From contig OX419343.1 of the NCBI GenBank assembly GCA_948470475.1, forward strand, positions 6,530,133-6,594,132: a stretch of 64,000 nucleotides of DNA, read 5' to 3'. The stretch is from Galaxea fascicularis. Taxonomy: Eukaryota; Cnidaria; Anthozoa; Scleractinia; Euphylliidae. The position numbers and the translations under genes are program-made. Numbering within the stretch: position 1 is the first letter of the stretch; every line of letters starts with the position of its first letter. The notes below the pieces were generated by a model. It ran no database searches. It had not been told where the DNA came from and saw only the letters and a list, made by a program, of their open reading frames with translations. This document shows, piece by piece, positions 12,996 to 25,410 of this stretch.

Positions 12996-13571
12996 TAATG
13001 CGCGATTGTGCAGCGGGTGGCATCCTGAGATAAAATGATTTGGTACATTTATGTACTTCACACAGACTTAGTCTCCAGCAGCAAATAAATCTGTTTCCTC
13101 TTTGTTTGACCGTATTTCCAGTCAAATTTACTGTACAATTACAACGCGAATCAAATTTGTTAATTCTAATTACCGTACGTGATCCAACTATAAACCGTCA
13201 TGCGATGATCGTGTTACGTGTTTGCTCGGGAAGCCTTCGGAAGCATAAAAACTCATTTTCTCCCCGAGAATTCAGCGCTGATACAGAATTTCACGTGTTG
13301 ATAGGGCGTGGAAGTAAACTAAGTGTATTGTAGATTGCCATATCTGACGCTAACTTTTTAAATAAACTTTAGACGGGAAGATTGAAGGCTTCGGATTCTA
13401 TAGAATGTAAATTTTGCGCCTTAGAACGCTAATAACTTGAATGAAACTTGAAATAATAAAAAAATCGGCAATATGACACAAAGGGATTTCGACTAATCAC
13501 TGAGTGGTAACAGCAACTTTCTTTTTGTTGTTTTCGAGGAGAAAATGTGAACATAAAACCACGTTTTACAG

Positions 13572-13729
13572 AAAAATAACCTTTGTATATTAGGCAATCA
13601 CATGATTTCGAGTGCAATTTGGAATAAATTAGCACGAGTAAATTTTTCCAAAAAATAACCTTTGTATATTAGGCAATCACATGATTTCGAGTGCAATTTG
13701 GAATAAATTAGCACAAGTAAATTTTGCTT
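13572..13729. repeat. 79-bp direct tandem duplication
   Basis: The block containing 'ataacctttgtatattaggc' occurs twice with a period of exactly 79 bp. The copies are nearly identical, with a g/a difference in agcac(g/a)agtaaa. It looks recent. Non-coding. Confidence 0.8.
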
Positions 13730-14429
13730 ATTTATTCCAAATTGCGCGAGAAAAGGCATGTGATCACTTGAAAAAACGACTACTTAAAGTCTCGGATCAT
13801 ACATTGACTACTGAGGTACGCAGGAGCCAGTGCACTTGATCTTCCGAAACTTGGAAAAGCTTCGAAAATTTCCGGTGACCTTCGGTTTATCTTCGAAGAT
13901 CTCCGAAGATTGTTGGAAGTCGTCGGAGGGCCTTCGGAAAGTTTCGTGTGGTATTCGGAAATCTGCGGAAGGTTTCGCACGATCTTTGGCGTTCTTCCAA
14001 ATACATCGGTTGGTCCCCGGCAGTCTGCGAGTCTCTTCGTTTTAACTTGAAATTTTCGTTGTAATTTGCACAAGTGTTACACTTTTCGGCACGTACTCGT
14101 GTTACATAACATGCACTCAGTTTTAGCCAATCAGAACGGAGAATTTTTTCAAGTGTATTATTAAGCGGCTTACAGCATTGCCGTACAGTGCAATCCATTA
14201 AACAAGAAAGCAATCCTTAAGCACTTAAATGTTTGTGATATAAGGTCTAGATAGTAGCAGATATGTTGCGCACAACGTTTTTTAAAAACATGTTTCGTGG
14301 AGCGGCCACTTCCGGTAGCAGCCTCGCTCCAGGTTTTTTGGGTTTTTAAATTTCCCATGAGCGCGCGCGCGCGACGAGTAGCACGAGGTCAAGCAAAAAT
14401 AAAAAACATGTCTGTTGTGTTTTCAAACT

Positions 14430-15650
14430 AAGTTTATTTGGTCTAAACATTTCGATAAAGTCTTCTGTCATCTTCAGTTGAATTACAAAGTACAGATCAG
14501 GAGTTGAATATGTAGTGTGCGCAAAATGCTAATCAAGGGACGGACCATTATTTTCCTGGAGGGAGGGAGAGGGTATGAAAAATTTTCTTCTGTAAACTTT
14601 TTTTTTGTTCTAGCACCTCTCTAAAGATCTTTTTTCGAACAACAACTTTCTGCAAACAATTTTTTCCCGATCTTTTTTAACCACGTTCTGACACAAAAAG
14701 GAGGTTCCCTTTTTTGCCGTCAATCATTATTTATTTTACGGCGGCAACCAACGAATTGCAAAGAGAGAAATCTATAAAGCGGATCGAAATCCACCAATCA
14801 CTGCCCACGAACGTTACCTATTGACACCTCTGAACTCGTCTTTTTCGTTTTCTGAGACGTACAGTATGATGATTGGCGGCAATGTCCAGTCCTTGTGTTA
14901 TTGAAAAGCGCAATATTTAAAACTATTTTTCGAAGTAAATTTCAGAAAAAACCATACCCAATCGGTGTTCCAATTTGGTCAAATAAAATATTGATTTTAA
15001 TGGAGTCCTGTATCCTGTCTACAAACAACTACATACTTTTAGTCTAAATTTCAGTTTTGAAATTTTTTTCATTAATAGGTTACAGGTTACTCTGACCTCT
15101 CTGCAAACCATTTTTTTTATACATATCATGTTTGCAAGCAATTTATTTTGTCTTTTGAGGCCCTGCAAACAATTTTTTTCAATATTTTCCTTGCTTTATG
15201 ACAAGACGAAAAACCTTATCAAACAGAAATTTGTGAAAAGATAAGTCTTCAGCTGTTCTAATGACAAAGTAAACTGAAATTTCAAAAGGATAGATGATTC
15301 CTTATTTTTAATTGTGATGATGTCATGTGAGAACCAAGAATAAGAACAAAAGCAAACATGGCAATGTAAAATATTACAAAGACAGTTTTAAATTAACATG
15401 ATAAAGTTAATAATTTAGTGTTAGTTTTTGCCATTGAATATGAATAGCTTCTTAAGCTGGAAGGTGGTGGAAGCGTGATCTAAGATACTAAAACAGTCAT
15501 TATAACATAAAGTGCGGCATTGCTGAGAATTTTGTAGGTGTTTGAAAATGTGAGAGGCCCTGTCACTGAACATGTGCTCACGTACGCGCGTGGAAAAATG
15601 CCGGGTGGTTTCGACGACATAGCAGGCATTACAAAAACTTGTATACTACA
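14430..15650 (-). mobile_element. 3' part of a Penelope-like retroelement (GIY-YIG fragment)
   Basis: On the - strand, 15633 down to 15421 reads as a cysteine-rich C-terminal GIY-YIG-type segment: CNACYVVETTRHF, then TRVREHMF, then SHIFKHL, closed by a stop at 15421-15423. This matches the RT-linked endonuclease tail of Penelope-like elements (C..CNA.Y.GET.RH). A one-base frame break just upstream (about 15634) and the absence of RT indicate a truncated dead copy. About 1 kb of 3' untranslated region follows to roughly 14430. It includes a block shared with 4836-4995 and an end motif complementary to 'gataaagtcttctgtcatct'. Confidence 0.6.
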
Positions 15651-16413
15651 CCCGCACGGAGCCCACGAGGGATAGGATCTTTCACCCCAAACATGTACCC
15701 TTCCTATATTTTTGCCTAATGAATATATTCATGGCCATGTATCTCCCGCGAACTTAAAAGACAAATTACGTAAATCAGTTTTCCGCGCGTGCGTCATTTA
15801 ATTCATCCTCAGGAGGTTTCTCTCGATCGGAAGAAACTGTTTGTAGGGATTTCCTACTATGCAATAAACAATGAGTGTGTGAATTCGAAGTCCGGCGAAG
15901 TTCAGTTAGATCTTAAGTGGTGTCAATTTAAGTTCAGTTTATGACGTATCATGGGCCTTATAGGTGACAATTCCCGAAAGATTCAAATGACAAAGACCTT
16001 CGCGACCATGTTGGATGACAGGAACAATAAAGCTCATTAGAATTCTTTTGTTAATGATCATCCAACATGGCGGCGATGATTTCAGTTACAAACAACCTAT
16101 TCGCACGGTGGCCTATTGGCCATGGGCAATAAATTTCTTCGCACCCCGAACCTCGAGTTGAAATGTTTGGGAACGAGTTTTGGTGCTCAAAAACAAAAGT
16201 TTTCAATCCTTCGTGACTCAACATGGCCGCCGTATGATTAAGGCCCATTCTTTCGTGCCACACACACCTTGGAAAAGGTCACTGGCACTAACTAAAGGAA
16301 GTTTGTAACAGCAAACCGCACACATCTCGACTCGCAAAAACCCCTGATGCGTACACGGAACCATCTCATAAATATAACAAGAAACTTTTTTCTCCCTTAG
16401 GGTCATTATTAGT

Positions 16414-19400
16414 ATGACGACCAAAACTGTTCTTGGAAGGACCCTGCTACTAACGGCCTACGTTATGTTTGGGTCTTGGCTGTTTCATCTCATAGAAGAG
16501 ACACCAATTACTTACAGTGAAATTTCGGCTAAGATGCTCGACGATTTGTATCAGAGGTGCAACATTTCAGCATGCCTGAATCGCTCTGAATTTATGAGCT
16601 TTGCTGAACAGGCATACGAAGCCGTCAAGATAGGAAGGAAGGTGGATTGGAGTTTTCTCAATGCGACCTCGTATGTTTTCTCGATAGTAACGACAATAGG
16701 TAAGAATAGTCTGGGGCCATCTTTTTTATCAGTAAGCGGACGTTTTCTTTTAATTTCTGCTCACCCCGGCCCGAGGTGGAAGAGGATACCTAGAAAACTT
16801 TACTTAACCCTTTAAAGCCCAATTTTCTGACATATCTGTCTGCAATTTTTCGTGTGCATGCGATTAAGACGACCTCGTCATGCCATATAAGGGGTTGCCA
16901 TCGAAATTTTCACTGATCCACCTAACCGTGGCTCTACCTCTTTTGTCACGCATGTCACGCTAGCCGTTGCTTGCTTTATAAGTAAGCACTCGAACTCCAA
17001 TTTGATAAGTATGGGATTTATAAGTGTTTTTGCGAGCTATTTGCCATTTCAGGATCTTCCAGCCTGGCATCATAAAGATGGACTGGCGGGTAGAGGTGTA
17101 ATCAGCTGTAATCAGATAGCTTGTCCTCTCCGCACTAAAAGAGACAGTAGAGCAATAGGGTACCAATTCCAACAGCTGGAGCTGGAGTCCGCTTCCAATG
17201 TAGATTTTGGGCCTTACGGGGAGTTTTTCTATTAAAAACTCTACGACAAAGATGCGTCAGAGTAGTATATCTTCAGCAAATTAAGCTCCGTTTCTGCTTA
17301 GGTGATGCCTAGGTACGGCCTAGGTGCCTAGGTAAATCATTAAAATTCATGAAACTACCTAGGTAAAACTAACAAGTGCGTAGGCTTACTAACATGCGTC
17401 ACTCTTCTACAACATAAACAATAAAATTGCGAGATCGAGTTGATTTAGATATATGTGTATCAAGCGTAATTGACATAAAATGTCTATCAAGCGTGATTGA
17501 TACAGTATGTCTATCAACCGCGTATTGATATTAAAATGTCTTTCAACTGCGGATTTGTTTAAAAAATTATAAGTTAGTTCAGAACCCATTGGACATCTTA
17601 AAGCAGAAGAGGAAGAAGAAGAAGGAGAAGTACTTATCAATTTTAGTACAGGAGGAGGAGAAGGAGGAGGAGAAGGAAAAGAACAAAAGAACTGTGGTGG
17701 AGGTGGAGGTGGTGGTGGAAAATTATAGAATTGTGGTGGAGAAGGAGGAAATAATAATAAATAACAATAGAATTGTGTTCCCTCCTCCACCTCCTTCACC
17801 ACCCCCTCCACCACAATTCTATAGTTTTCCACCACCACCTCCACCACAATTCTATAGTTTTCCACCAACCCCTCCACCACAATTCTATAGTTTTCCACCA
17901 ACCCCTCCACCACAATTCTATAGTTTTCCACCACCCCCTCCACCAGAATTCTACAGTTTTCCACCACCACCTCCACCAGAATTCTATAGTTTTCCACCAA
18001 CCCCTCCACCACAATTCTATAGTTTTCCACCACCCCCTCCACCAGAATTCTATAGTTTTCCACCACCACCTCCACCAGAATTCTATAGTTTTCCACCACC
18101 ACCTCCACCAGAATTCTATAGTTTTCCACCAACCCCTCCACCACAATTCTATAGTTTTCCACCACCCCCTCCACCAGAATTCTATAGTTTTCCACCACCC
18201 CCTCCACCAGAATTCTATAGTTTTCCACCACCCCCTCCACCAGAATTCTATAGTTTTCCACCACCACCTCCACCACAATTCTATAGTTTTCCACCACCCC
18301 CTCCACCAGAATTCTATAGTTTTCCACCACCACCTCCACCACAATTCTATAGTTTTCCACCACCACCTCCACCACAATTCTATAGTTTTCCACCACCCCC
18401 TCCACCACAATTCTATAGTTTTCCACCACCCCCTCCACCACAATTCTATAGTTTTCCACCACCACCGCCACCACAATTCTATAGTTTTCCACCACCACCT
18501 CCACCACAATTCTATAGTTTTCCACCACCACCTCCACCACAATTCTATAGTTTTCCACCACCACCTCCACCACCGCCACCACAATTCTATAGTTTTCCAC
18601 CACCACCTCCACCACAATTCTATAGTTTTCCACCACCACCTCCACCACAATTCTATAGTTTTCCACCACCCCCTCCACCACCTCCACCACAATTCTATAG
18701 TTTTCCACCACCACCTCCACCACAATTCTATAGTTTTCCACCACCTCCTCCACCACAATTCTATAGTTTTCCACCACCACCGCCACCACAATTCTATAGT
18801 TTTCCACCACCACCTCCACCACCTCCACCACAATTCTATAGTTTTCCACCACCACCTCCACCACAATTCTATAGTTTTCCACCACCCCCTCCACCACAAT
18901 TCTATAGTTTTCCACCACCCCCTCCACCACAATTCTATAGTTTTCCACCACCACCTCCACCAGAATTCTATAGTTTTCCACCACCACCTCCACCACAATT
19001 CTATAGTTTTCCACCACTACCGCCACCAGAATTCTATAGTTTTCCACCACCACCTCCACCACAATTCTATAGTTTTCCACCACCACCTCCACCACAATTC
19101 TATAGTTTTCCACCACCACCTCCACCACAATTCTATAGTTTTCCACCACCCCCTCCACCACAATTCTATAGTTTTCCACCACCACCTCCACCACAATTCC
19201 ATAGTTTTCCACCACCACCGCCACCACAATTCTATAGTTTTCCACCACCACCTCCACCACAATTCTATAGTTTTCCACCACCACCTCCACCACAATTCTA
19301 TAGTTTTCCACCACCACCTCCACCACAATTCTATAGTTTTCCACCAACCCCTCCACCACAATTCTATAGTTTTCCACCACCCCCTCCACCAGAATTCTAT

Positions 19401-21856
19401 AGTTTTCCACCACCCCCTCCACCAGAATTCTATAGTTTTCCACCACCACCTCCACCACAATTCTATAGTTTGACCACCACCCCCTCCACCACAATTCTAT
19501 AGTTTTCCACCACCCCCTCCACCACAATTCTATAGTTTTCCACCACCCCCTCCACCACAATTCTATAGTTTTCCACCACCCCCTCCACCAGAATTCTATA
19601 GTTTTCCACCACCACCTCCACCACAATTCTATAGTTTTCCACCACCACCTCCACCACAATTCTATAGTTTGACCACCACCGCCACCACAATTCTATAGTT
19701 TTCCACTACCACCTCCACCACAATTCTGTAGTTTTCCACCACCCCCTCCACCACAATGCTATAGTATTCCACCACCACCACCTGGCACCTCTACCTCTAC
19801 CTCCACCTCCACTTCCACCCCCACGTCCAACACAGTTCTATTTTTTTCCACCACCACCACCACCTCCTCCTCTACCACCGTTCGATTATTTTCCACCACC
19901 ACCTCCACCTCCACCTCCACCTCCACCTCCACCACCATTACCACCGCAGAGACGTTCTTCAAAGGTAACGTTCAGCTAGCAATTTCTGAAATGAACATTT
20001 CATTCCCTAAAATTTTCAGGCGTTTCAATTTTCAGCTAAGAAATCCACAGATCAAATTTTTCTAACTGATTAAAACTACTCTTTAAACAATCTTCAAACA
20101 TTATACGGAGGCTAGAAATATCCCTCAAAGGATTTTTTTGCTAAATTTGCTCGTTGGGTGCCCCTGTAGCTTCACTAAACCTTTTGATTACGCTGTAGGC
20201 CGCTGTAGGCCCAGTTCCATTGTAGGTGAACACTACCCCTGCATAAGCTATTTGAATTCTTATGTGCTGCAGCGGAGGGTTTTCCAAGGATTGTGATTAT
20301 GCTCACTAAGACTTCTAATCAGAAAGGGACTTATGCAAGGTAAAATGCAACCCCTGCATAAACTAATTTGAATCTTATGTGCATGCTGCTGTCTAGAGTA
20401 TGATTTTTTTTTTATGAAAACGCCTAGAGCCATTTCTCTTCTTTAACAACTTGGGAAGAGTAGGACACGTCAGATATTGTGTGAGCTATGAATGTCTGGC
20501 TGTAAGGTCACCCATGCTGGGTGTTTCCGGTTTTCGAGCAGGTTGAGGAATTAGATCAGGCAATATACAAATAACAATTTTATGTATATTATGTACTATT
20601 ATAACTCTTCTTTATCGGGTGCTAGAGTCGTGGCGACACACTATAGATACATAGATACAGTGTTTCTCCTGAACTCCCACCCCGGCTTTTCTTTGGCACG
20701 AGTTGGTGCACATCATTTTTCACTGTTGAACTACCTGGGAGTTCTTAATGCGCAGTGTGTTGTATTTTTAGATTCTGTTGTCCACTTTCCGCCTCGAGAA
20801 CACAAGTTACATGTAATTTAAAAGACGATTCTCTTTCATCTCAAAATAATGTCCCATCAAATGTGTTCCCTTTATGCTAGTAATAGACCATTTCCGAATT
20901 ACCTCCGGTTCCCTTTTCAAAGCGAGTCTTGGTGTTCATCCTTTCATATGCAAATCATCAAATTTTCATTCACACGCAAATAAAACTCATTTCCATGTGG
21001 ATGAAAACTGATTTGCATATAAAACCTAGACTCGCTTTAAAAAGGAGGCCTGAGGTAATTCGGAAATTGCCTGTTGCCAGCACAGTAAAGGCAATATTTA
21101 ATGCACGCAAATCCCCTATTATTTTCAATTCATTTTCTGTATTTGCATGGGTCAGGGGAAGCAAATAATTGTTTGTTTTTCTCTTTACCAGGCTATGGTC
21201 ACATGACACCAGAAACAGAGTTGGGCCAGGGTTTGACAGTTATTTGTGCTCTCATCGGCTTGCCCATTTGTATGTTGGCCTTGAAAGCAATTGGTGAAGC
21301 CATCGTCAATGGCATACGCTACCTTGTTTTGAAAATCGAAAAGCGCGTATTACATAGAAGACGCGTTCGCAGGATCAGGGTGAAAACATTTATCGGGACA
21401 TGCCTATTGATGATAACGTTCATTCTCTCAGGAACCGTCATGGAAGTCCTTGCCGAGGACTGGAGCTTCGTGCAAGGCGTCTACGTTTGGTTTGTTACAT
21501 TCTCAACCATTGGTTTCGGCGACCACATACCTCTCCAAGAGCTGGAACAGACGCCTGAATACAGAAATAAAGGGATTTGGGTTTTAATTTTTGGCTTAGC
21601 GTTTTTCATGATGGCGGGTCTTTGCGTTGTTTCCGCCGTACTGACTTCACTTGTTCATGCGGCTGAGGAAATAAGAGGTACAACCTTTGTTGTTTCTAGG
21701 ATTAGGAGAAATAAAGTGCTGAGAACAGCAAAATACACGATTAAAAATGGAGACAAAAACAAGGAGCGAGGCCGCAAAGCCTTTGTACTCACTAGAGGAC
21801 AAGTAATGCCAAAGAATTCAAGAATAAGACCGGGGACGAGATCAAAATCTTTTTAA
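16414..21856 (+). CDS. Two-pore-domain potassium channel (K2P), copy 2
   Basis: Exons are 16414-16699 and 21192-21856 (316 residues). The phase-1 intron sits at the same GYG codon as in the other copies (ATAG|gtaaga ... accag|GCTAT). TM1 spans about residues 9-29. The cap contains CNIS and LNRS sequons, then P1 TIGYGH (94-99), TM2, a basic loop (KRVLHRRRVRR), TM3, P2 TIGFGD (201-206) and TM4, with a tail ending GTRSKSF. Start ATG 16414 lies 13 nt after a 3' splice site (cccttag), again implying a 5'UTR intron. The 4.5-kb intron is expanded by a large proline-codon-like minisatellite and other repeats; splicing across it is inferred from the matching halves. The frame is intact and the predicted role is a background potassium channel at the plasma membrane. 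Confidence 0.88.
17453..17565. repeat. Degenerate 27-29-bp tandem repeat, about four units
   Basis: Successive blocks read 'tgtgtatcaagcgtaattga', 'tgtctatcaagcgtgattga', 'tgtctatcaaccgcgtattg' and 'tgtctttcaactgcgg'. Each carries diverged spacers. The array lies immediately left of the large minisatellite and is non-coding. Confidence 0.65.
17690..19945. repeat. Giant 33-bp minisatellite with inverted left edge
   Basis: From about 17776 to 19740 a 33-bp unit (ttttccaccaccacctccac, then cacaattctatag) repeats nearly 60 times. Variants include caa/gaa at one codon, acc/aac/ccc at another, and a few units lengthened by multiples of three. Because 33 is divisible by three and the unit lacks stops, long frames stay open on both strands: Pro-rich FPPPPPPQFYS and His-rich on +, VVENYRIVVEV and Trp-rich on -. 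At 17690-17745 units run in the opposite orientation, making a head-to-head junction. Right of 19740 the array decays into (ccacct)n. It lies inside a K2P intron and starts with no in-frame ATG context or splice-supported exon, so I call it non-coding. Confidence 0.92.
20888..21066. mobile_element. Foldback/MITE element in K2P copy 2 intron
   Basis: The left end 'accatttccgaattacctcc' pairs with 'gaggtaattcggaaattgcc' at the right end. Inner complementary blocks (aagcgagtct / agactcgctt; atatgcaaat / atttgcatat) continue the foldback. It ends about 125 bp upstream of the exon 2 acceptor at 21191. Confidence 0.65.
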
Positions 21857-22809
21857 AGAAGACAAAGAATGCCTTTTCGCCTGGCCGATCCCTTTTTTGC
21901 TGCACAGAAAACATAAATCATAAATAAAAAGTGGTGACTGTGAGATGCTTGAACACTGAATTAAATAACAAAAAGATTTATACAATAACATAACATCCGT
22001 ATTACATTCTCTTTTTGTAAGAACCTTTTTTATAAGAACGTTGAGGCTGAGATTTGCCAAAATTTTAAGAACATGTTAAGAACATACCCAGGCTGAGAGT
22101 CAGTAAGAACGTCTTTATTTTGCTAATTCGTTTTAATTGCGCTGTGAAACTCTGTGTTCAATGCTTTTCGTAAAACCAAATTTACCTGGAGCTGGCTGGC
22201 GCGACATCTTTTTGGCGCCATCAGTGCAAACCGCATAAGCATGTGACAAGCAATTTAACTTGGACGCTAAAAGCACGTTTTACAAAAAGTTAACTTTAGT
22301 GGCTTACAGCATTGCCGCAAAGAGGAATCTACCCAGTAAAAAAACATTCCTTATGCACTTCAATTTTTCCCCAATATCTCTGAAACGTACTAGCGGAATC
22401 AGCTTTTAAAAATGTTCATGATGTAGGGCTTAAAAAAAAAATAGCACCCTACTTATATTTTTGCTTCATGAACATTCTGGTCATGTGTCCCCTCGACCTT
22501 AACATCAATGAAACGTGATCGGCGTAAAACAGGTAAAACAAAGAACCATCATATAGTATATTTCTTGGCCCAGCTCTATCTGATGTATGATTAGGTGGGG
22601 AAAAGATGACTATATACTGATGAAACTCCCAGAAGGCATACAAGGAGTTCCTTGACGTGAGTGAAATAAAATATTTGCTTGTCTTTGCTTGTATTTTATG
22701 TCTTCTCTCTCAAGCTTCACTGAGGTCAATATAGTGGCGTAAGGCTGGTTCTAGGGTAGGAGATAATTGTAATCACGTGAGCCCCCCTTCATTTTCTTCG
22801 ATTGACTAA
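21857..22809. other. 3' flank of K2P copy 2
   Basis: Non-coding, with a copy of the dispersed 'ataagaacgttgaggctgag' repeat at about 21995-22115. No gene is supported. Confidence 0.4.
21995..22115. repeat. Dispersed 'ttataagaacgttgaggctgag' repeat, copy 2
   Basis: The block 'ataagaacgttgaggctgag ... cataccc aggctgagagtcagt' is shared, in opposite orientation, with about 50380-50480. It falls in the 3' flank of K2P copy 2 and could be part of its 3'UTR. Confidence 0.55.
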
Positions 22810-24062
22810 GGGGCCGACCATTTAACTTTTGAGGGGGGGGGGGGTGGGTGATTTCTGGTCAGCAAGTTGTTTTTTTTCGAGCAACCTGGTGGGCAGGATA
22901 TTTTTTTCCCTCCTAAATGCTCTGCAGGATATTTTTTTTTCTCTCCTCATTTCTCTGCAGGATTTTTTTTCCTCAAAAAGGTGTCGTGTTTACATTTACA
23001 GAATGTATTTACATTTAGATTGTGGTTATTGCAGTAATAGTTCTATTATGGAGCTGCAAAGCATTAAAATGTTGTAAGCTATACAAAATCATTCTTGTAT
23101 AGCTACCTGCTATGTTTTCGGAATGTCATTCTTTAGAATCATTTAATATTACCTAAAACAATATTCTCATGTTATAAAGTGATGCTCCAGAGGTAGATTT
23201 GAAAATGTTTAGCTTCCTAATTAAAAAAAAATAGCAAAAAGCAGTTCAGAAATGCTCGTAGCATCGTAATTGCTGCTAGAATCATTACTTACAATTTAAA
23301 AGTGGACTGAAATCTCCAAAACAAATGTTTTATATATTGTCTTATATTATATGACATGGCAAAAACCTTATCGAGTTCAATAAAGTAATGACATGAAACT
23401 GCTTCAGTTGAAAATATTAAAAATGAACAAATTATTTTTCTTTGTCTAATAAAACTTGATTCTTCAAATAGAAAAATTTACCTCCATTACTGCTTGTGAT
23501 AAGCTAACGAGTTTGGATACAGTGCGAGCCAGCAAGCCAGAAATCGCTGATCCCGATAACCACAAGCTACCTAAGGAACTGTAGGCTAACTGCAGTGCTA
23601 ACTAGGCTAGCAAATTTGTAATTTAGGCTAACCGTAATGGCTTGCATGACTCCTATGACTTGGAGCCATGTGAACCGAGCAAGCGAGAAATCCCTTATCC
23701 CATTATAAGGGCAATTCGCAAGCTACCTAAGCTAACTGTAGGCCAACCAGTGTGACATTTAGGCTAACCAGAGTGTTATTTAGGCCAATCAATGTGCTAT
23801 TTTAATAGGCTAACCAGAGTGGCTCGCTGGCTTGCAGATTATCCGGAATGGTTGCAGTTTTGCCGAGAATTGTAATTATAAAGCCCCCCAGGAATGATGA
23901 AATAGCTTTGCAACATTTTTTTTCTTGCTTGCAGCAGTGCAAGAATTTTTTTTCTATTTCATTCGTGCTGCATGCAATTTTTTTCTTCCACCAAGCGCTT
24001 GCAGGAAATTTTTTTCAAAATCACCCACCCCCCCCCCCCTCAAGAGTTAAATGGTCGGCCCC
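22810..24062. mobile_element. 1.25-kb non-autonomous element with long inverted ends and TAA duplication
   Basis: The left end (ggggccgaccatttaacttt...gagggggggggggtgggtga) is mirrored at the right end by its reverse complement over nearly 40 bp. The trinucleotide TAA flanks both ends (22807-22809 and 24063-24065). The interior contains T-rich 'ctgcaggatatttttttt' repeats near the left and 'gcaggaaatttttttc' near the right, plus 'aggctaaccagagtg' repeats at 23760-23820. It has no transposase frame. The TAA duplication suggests a PIF/Harbinger-type source, which is inference. Confidence 0.75.
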
Positions 24063-24065
24063 TAA

Positions 24066-25410
24066 AGTGTAGAAAATTGTTTGTTGGTTTTGATCTCAAC
24101 ATCAGTGGCATCGTGCAAGCATCGCGAGGTCACGGGTTCAAACTCCAATGAAGCCCGGAACATTTTTCAGTCTTCTTTACACAGTTGAATAAATTGCGTT
24201 CACAACTGCGAGGATCATTCTTCATTTGACAGCACAGCTATGTTTGTTGGTTATCTACTCAGTCTGCTCCGAGAGGTTCTTCTCCGGGTACTTCCATTGT
24301 CCCCTCTATCCCAAAACCAACTTTTGCTTAGATTTGAGAATTGTAACGACTTTAGAATTGCAAAACGTTCTTTATAACTTACATTGAATTTGGGCGGTAT
24401 AAATAAATATTTATTATATCATTATCTTATTATCAGTAGTACTCACAGAATGAGGGTAAGTCAAAGAGCGCACGGACCCCTCCACCCAGCTCCACACCAG
24501 AACTCTGCTCTGTTCAGACTTGGTTGGTAGACCAGTGATTTCTTGCCCTTCATATGACACTCGCCAGAGAATTAAAAAAATAAAAAACAATCGATGTTTC
24601 TAAGCTAGTCGGCTGCCATGTTGTTTTGAAAGATGGGGGAACATTTCAATAGAAACTTACATGACATAGTGGTCATAAAAGTGTATTTGTCAAGAAAAGT
24701 GTGCAAAATATATTTATGTCGAGAAAAGCGCGCGAAAATTTTGGAAATATAAATGTTGCAATTTTGACTTATACATCGCAGTTCTGGGCATAAATATTTC
24801 ACTTTGAAAAGACATGTTGTAATTTGGACATAAATATGGCAGCTCGATATATAAACATCTGTGTTCAATATTTTGATCCTGTTTGACAAGCATACCTATC
24901 GCCATTCTCATAAAGTCACCTCAAATTCTGAACCACTCATCTGCATAATTTGTAAAAGCATCCCAAAATTTCGCATTTAGATTGTCATTAAAATGTCCAA
25001 ACGGTGGCAAAACTTCGCCGGGAAATATGCTAAAGATAAGGGTACCTCCACAGTGAGAAGGACAAATGTCATTCAAAAGTCATTCTTCACAGCGTGATGT
25101 TTGCCCCATATCTAAAACAACATTAAATGTATATATTCATATTTACTTAGAGCAGTTCGTTCGCCAATGTATTGACATTAGCGCGCTTTTCATTTGTCAT
25201 AAATAGCCTTCCAATAACCTAGAAATGTCTAAATAAAATGCACAGTCCTGAAGGACTGGTTCGGCAAAATTCCCAAAACTGCACGTGTGAAGGGAAGTCA
25301 GACAAGTCTTCAGTATCTACTCTACTCATTCAAATTACTGTGCTACGTTTGCAAAGCATAATTTTACTTATGTATTAGTAATAACTGAAAGAAATTCAAT
25401 ACCGTGCAAT
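24066..25410. other. Intergenic stretch
   Basis: No gene is supported. Around 24105-24160 the sequence 'cgcgaggtcacgggttcaaactcc' resembles a tRNA-type internal B box and may be a SINE remnant, but no convincing A box could be placed. The short frames on the - strand at 24605-24889 have no recognisable domain. Confidence 0.4.

Larger units (their letters stand above)
12996..16400. other. Intergenic stretch between K2P copies 1 and 2
   Basis: It contains a 79-bp tandem duplication (13572-13729) and a Penelope-like retroelement fragment (about 14430-15650). A block rich in 'cttcgga' (13840-13980) gives open frames on both strands with no recognisable domain. No gene is supported. Confidence 0.45.
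16700..21191 (+). other. Intron of K2P copy 2, filled with repeats
   Basis: This 4492-nt GT-AG intron holds a degenerate short tandem repeat (17453-17565), the 33-bp minisatellite (about 17690-19945) and an inverted-repeat element (20888-21066). The long open frames inside are products of the repeat and not supported as genes. Confidence 0.8.

Noticed and set aside
13830..14213. Overlapping frames on both strands in the 'cttcgga'-rich block
   Set aside because: Low-complexity repeat gives open frames on both strands; no coding evidence.
17407..19659. A 750-residue frame on - and 637/566-residue frames on + across the minisatellite
   Set aside because: All follow from a stop-free 33-bp unit. 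They are open in several frames at once, lie in a K2P intron, and have no independent start or splice support.
17776..19740. Possible CRISPR-like array because of regular 33-bp repeats
   Set aside because: There are no unique spacers; the units are directly adjacent and the genome is eukaryotic.
24105..24160. tRNA gene or SINE from a B-box-like 'gggttcaaactcc'
   Set aside because: No convincing A box or cloverleaf pairing, so it was left as a possible remnant only.
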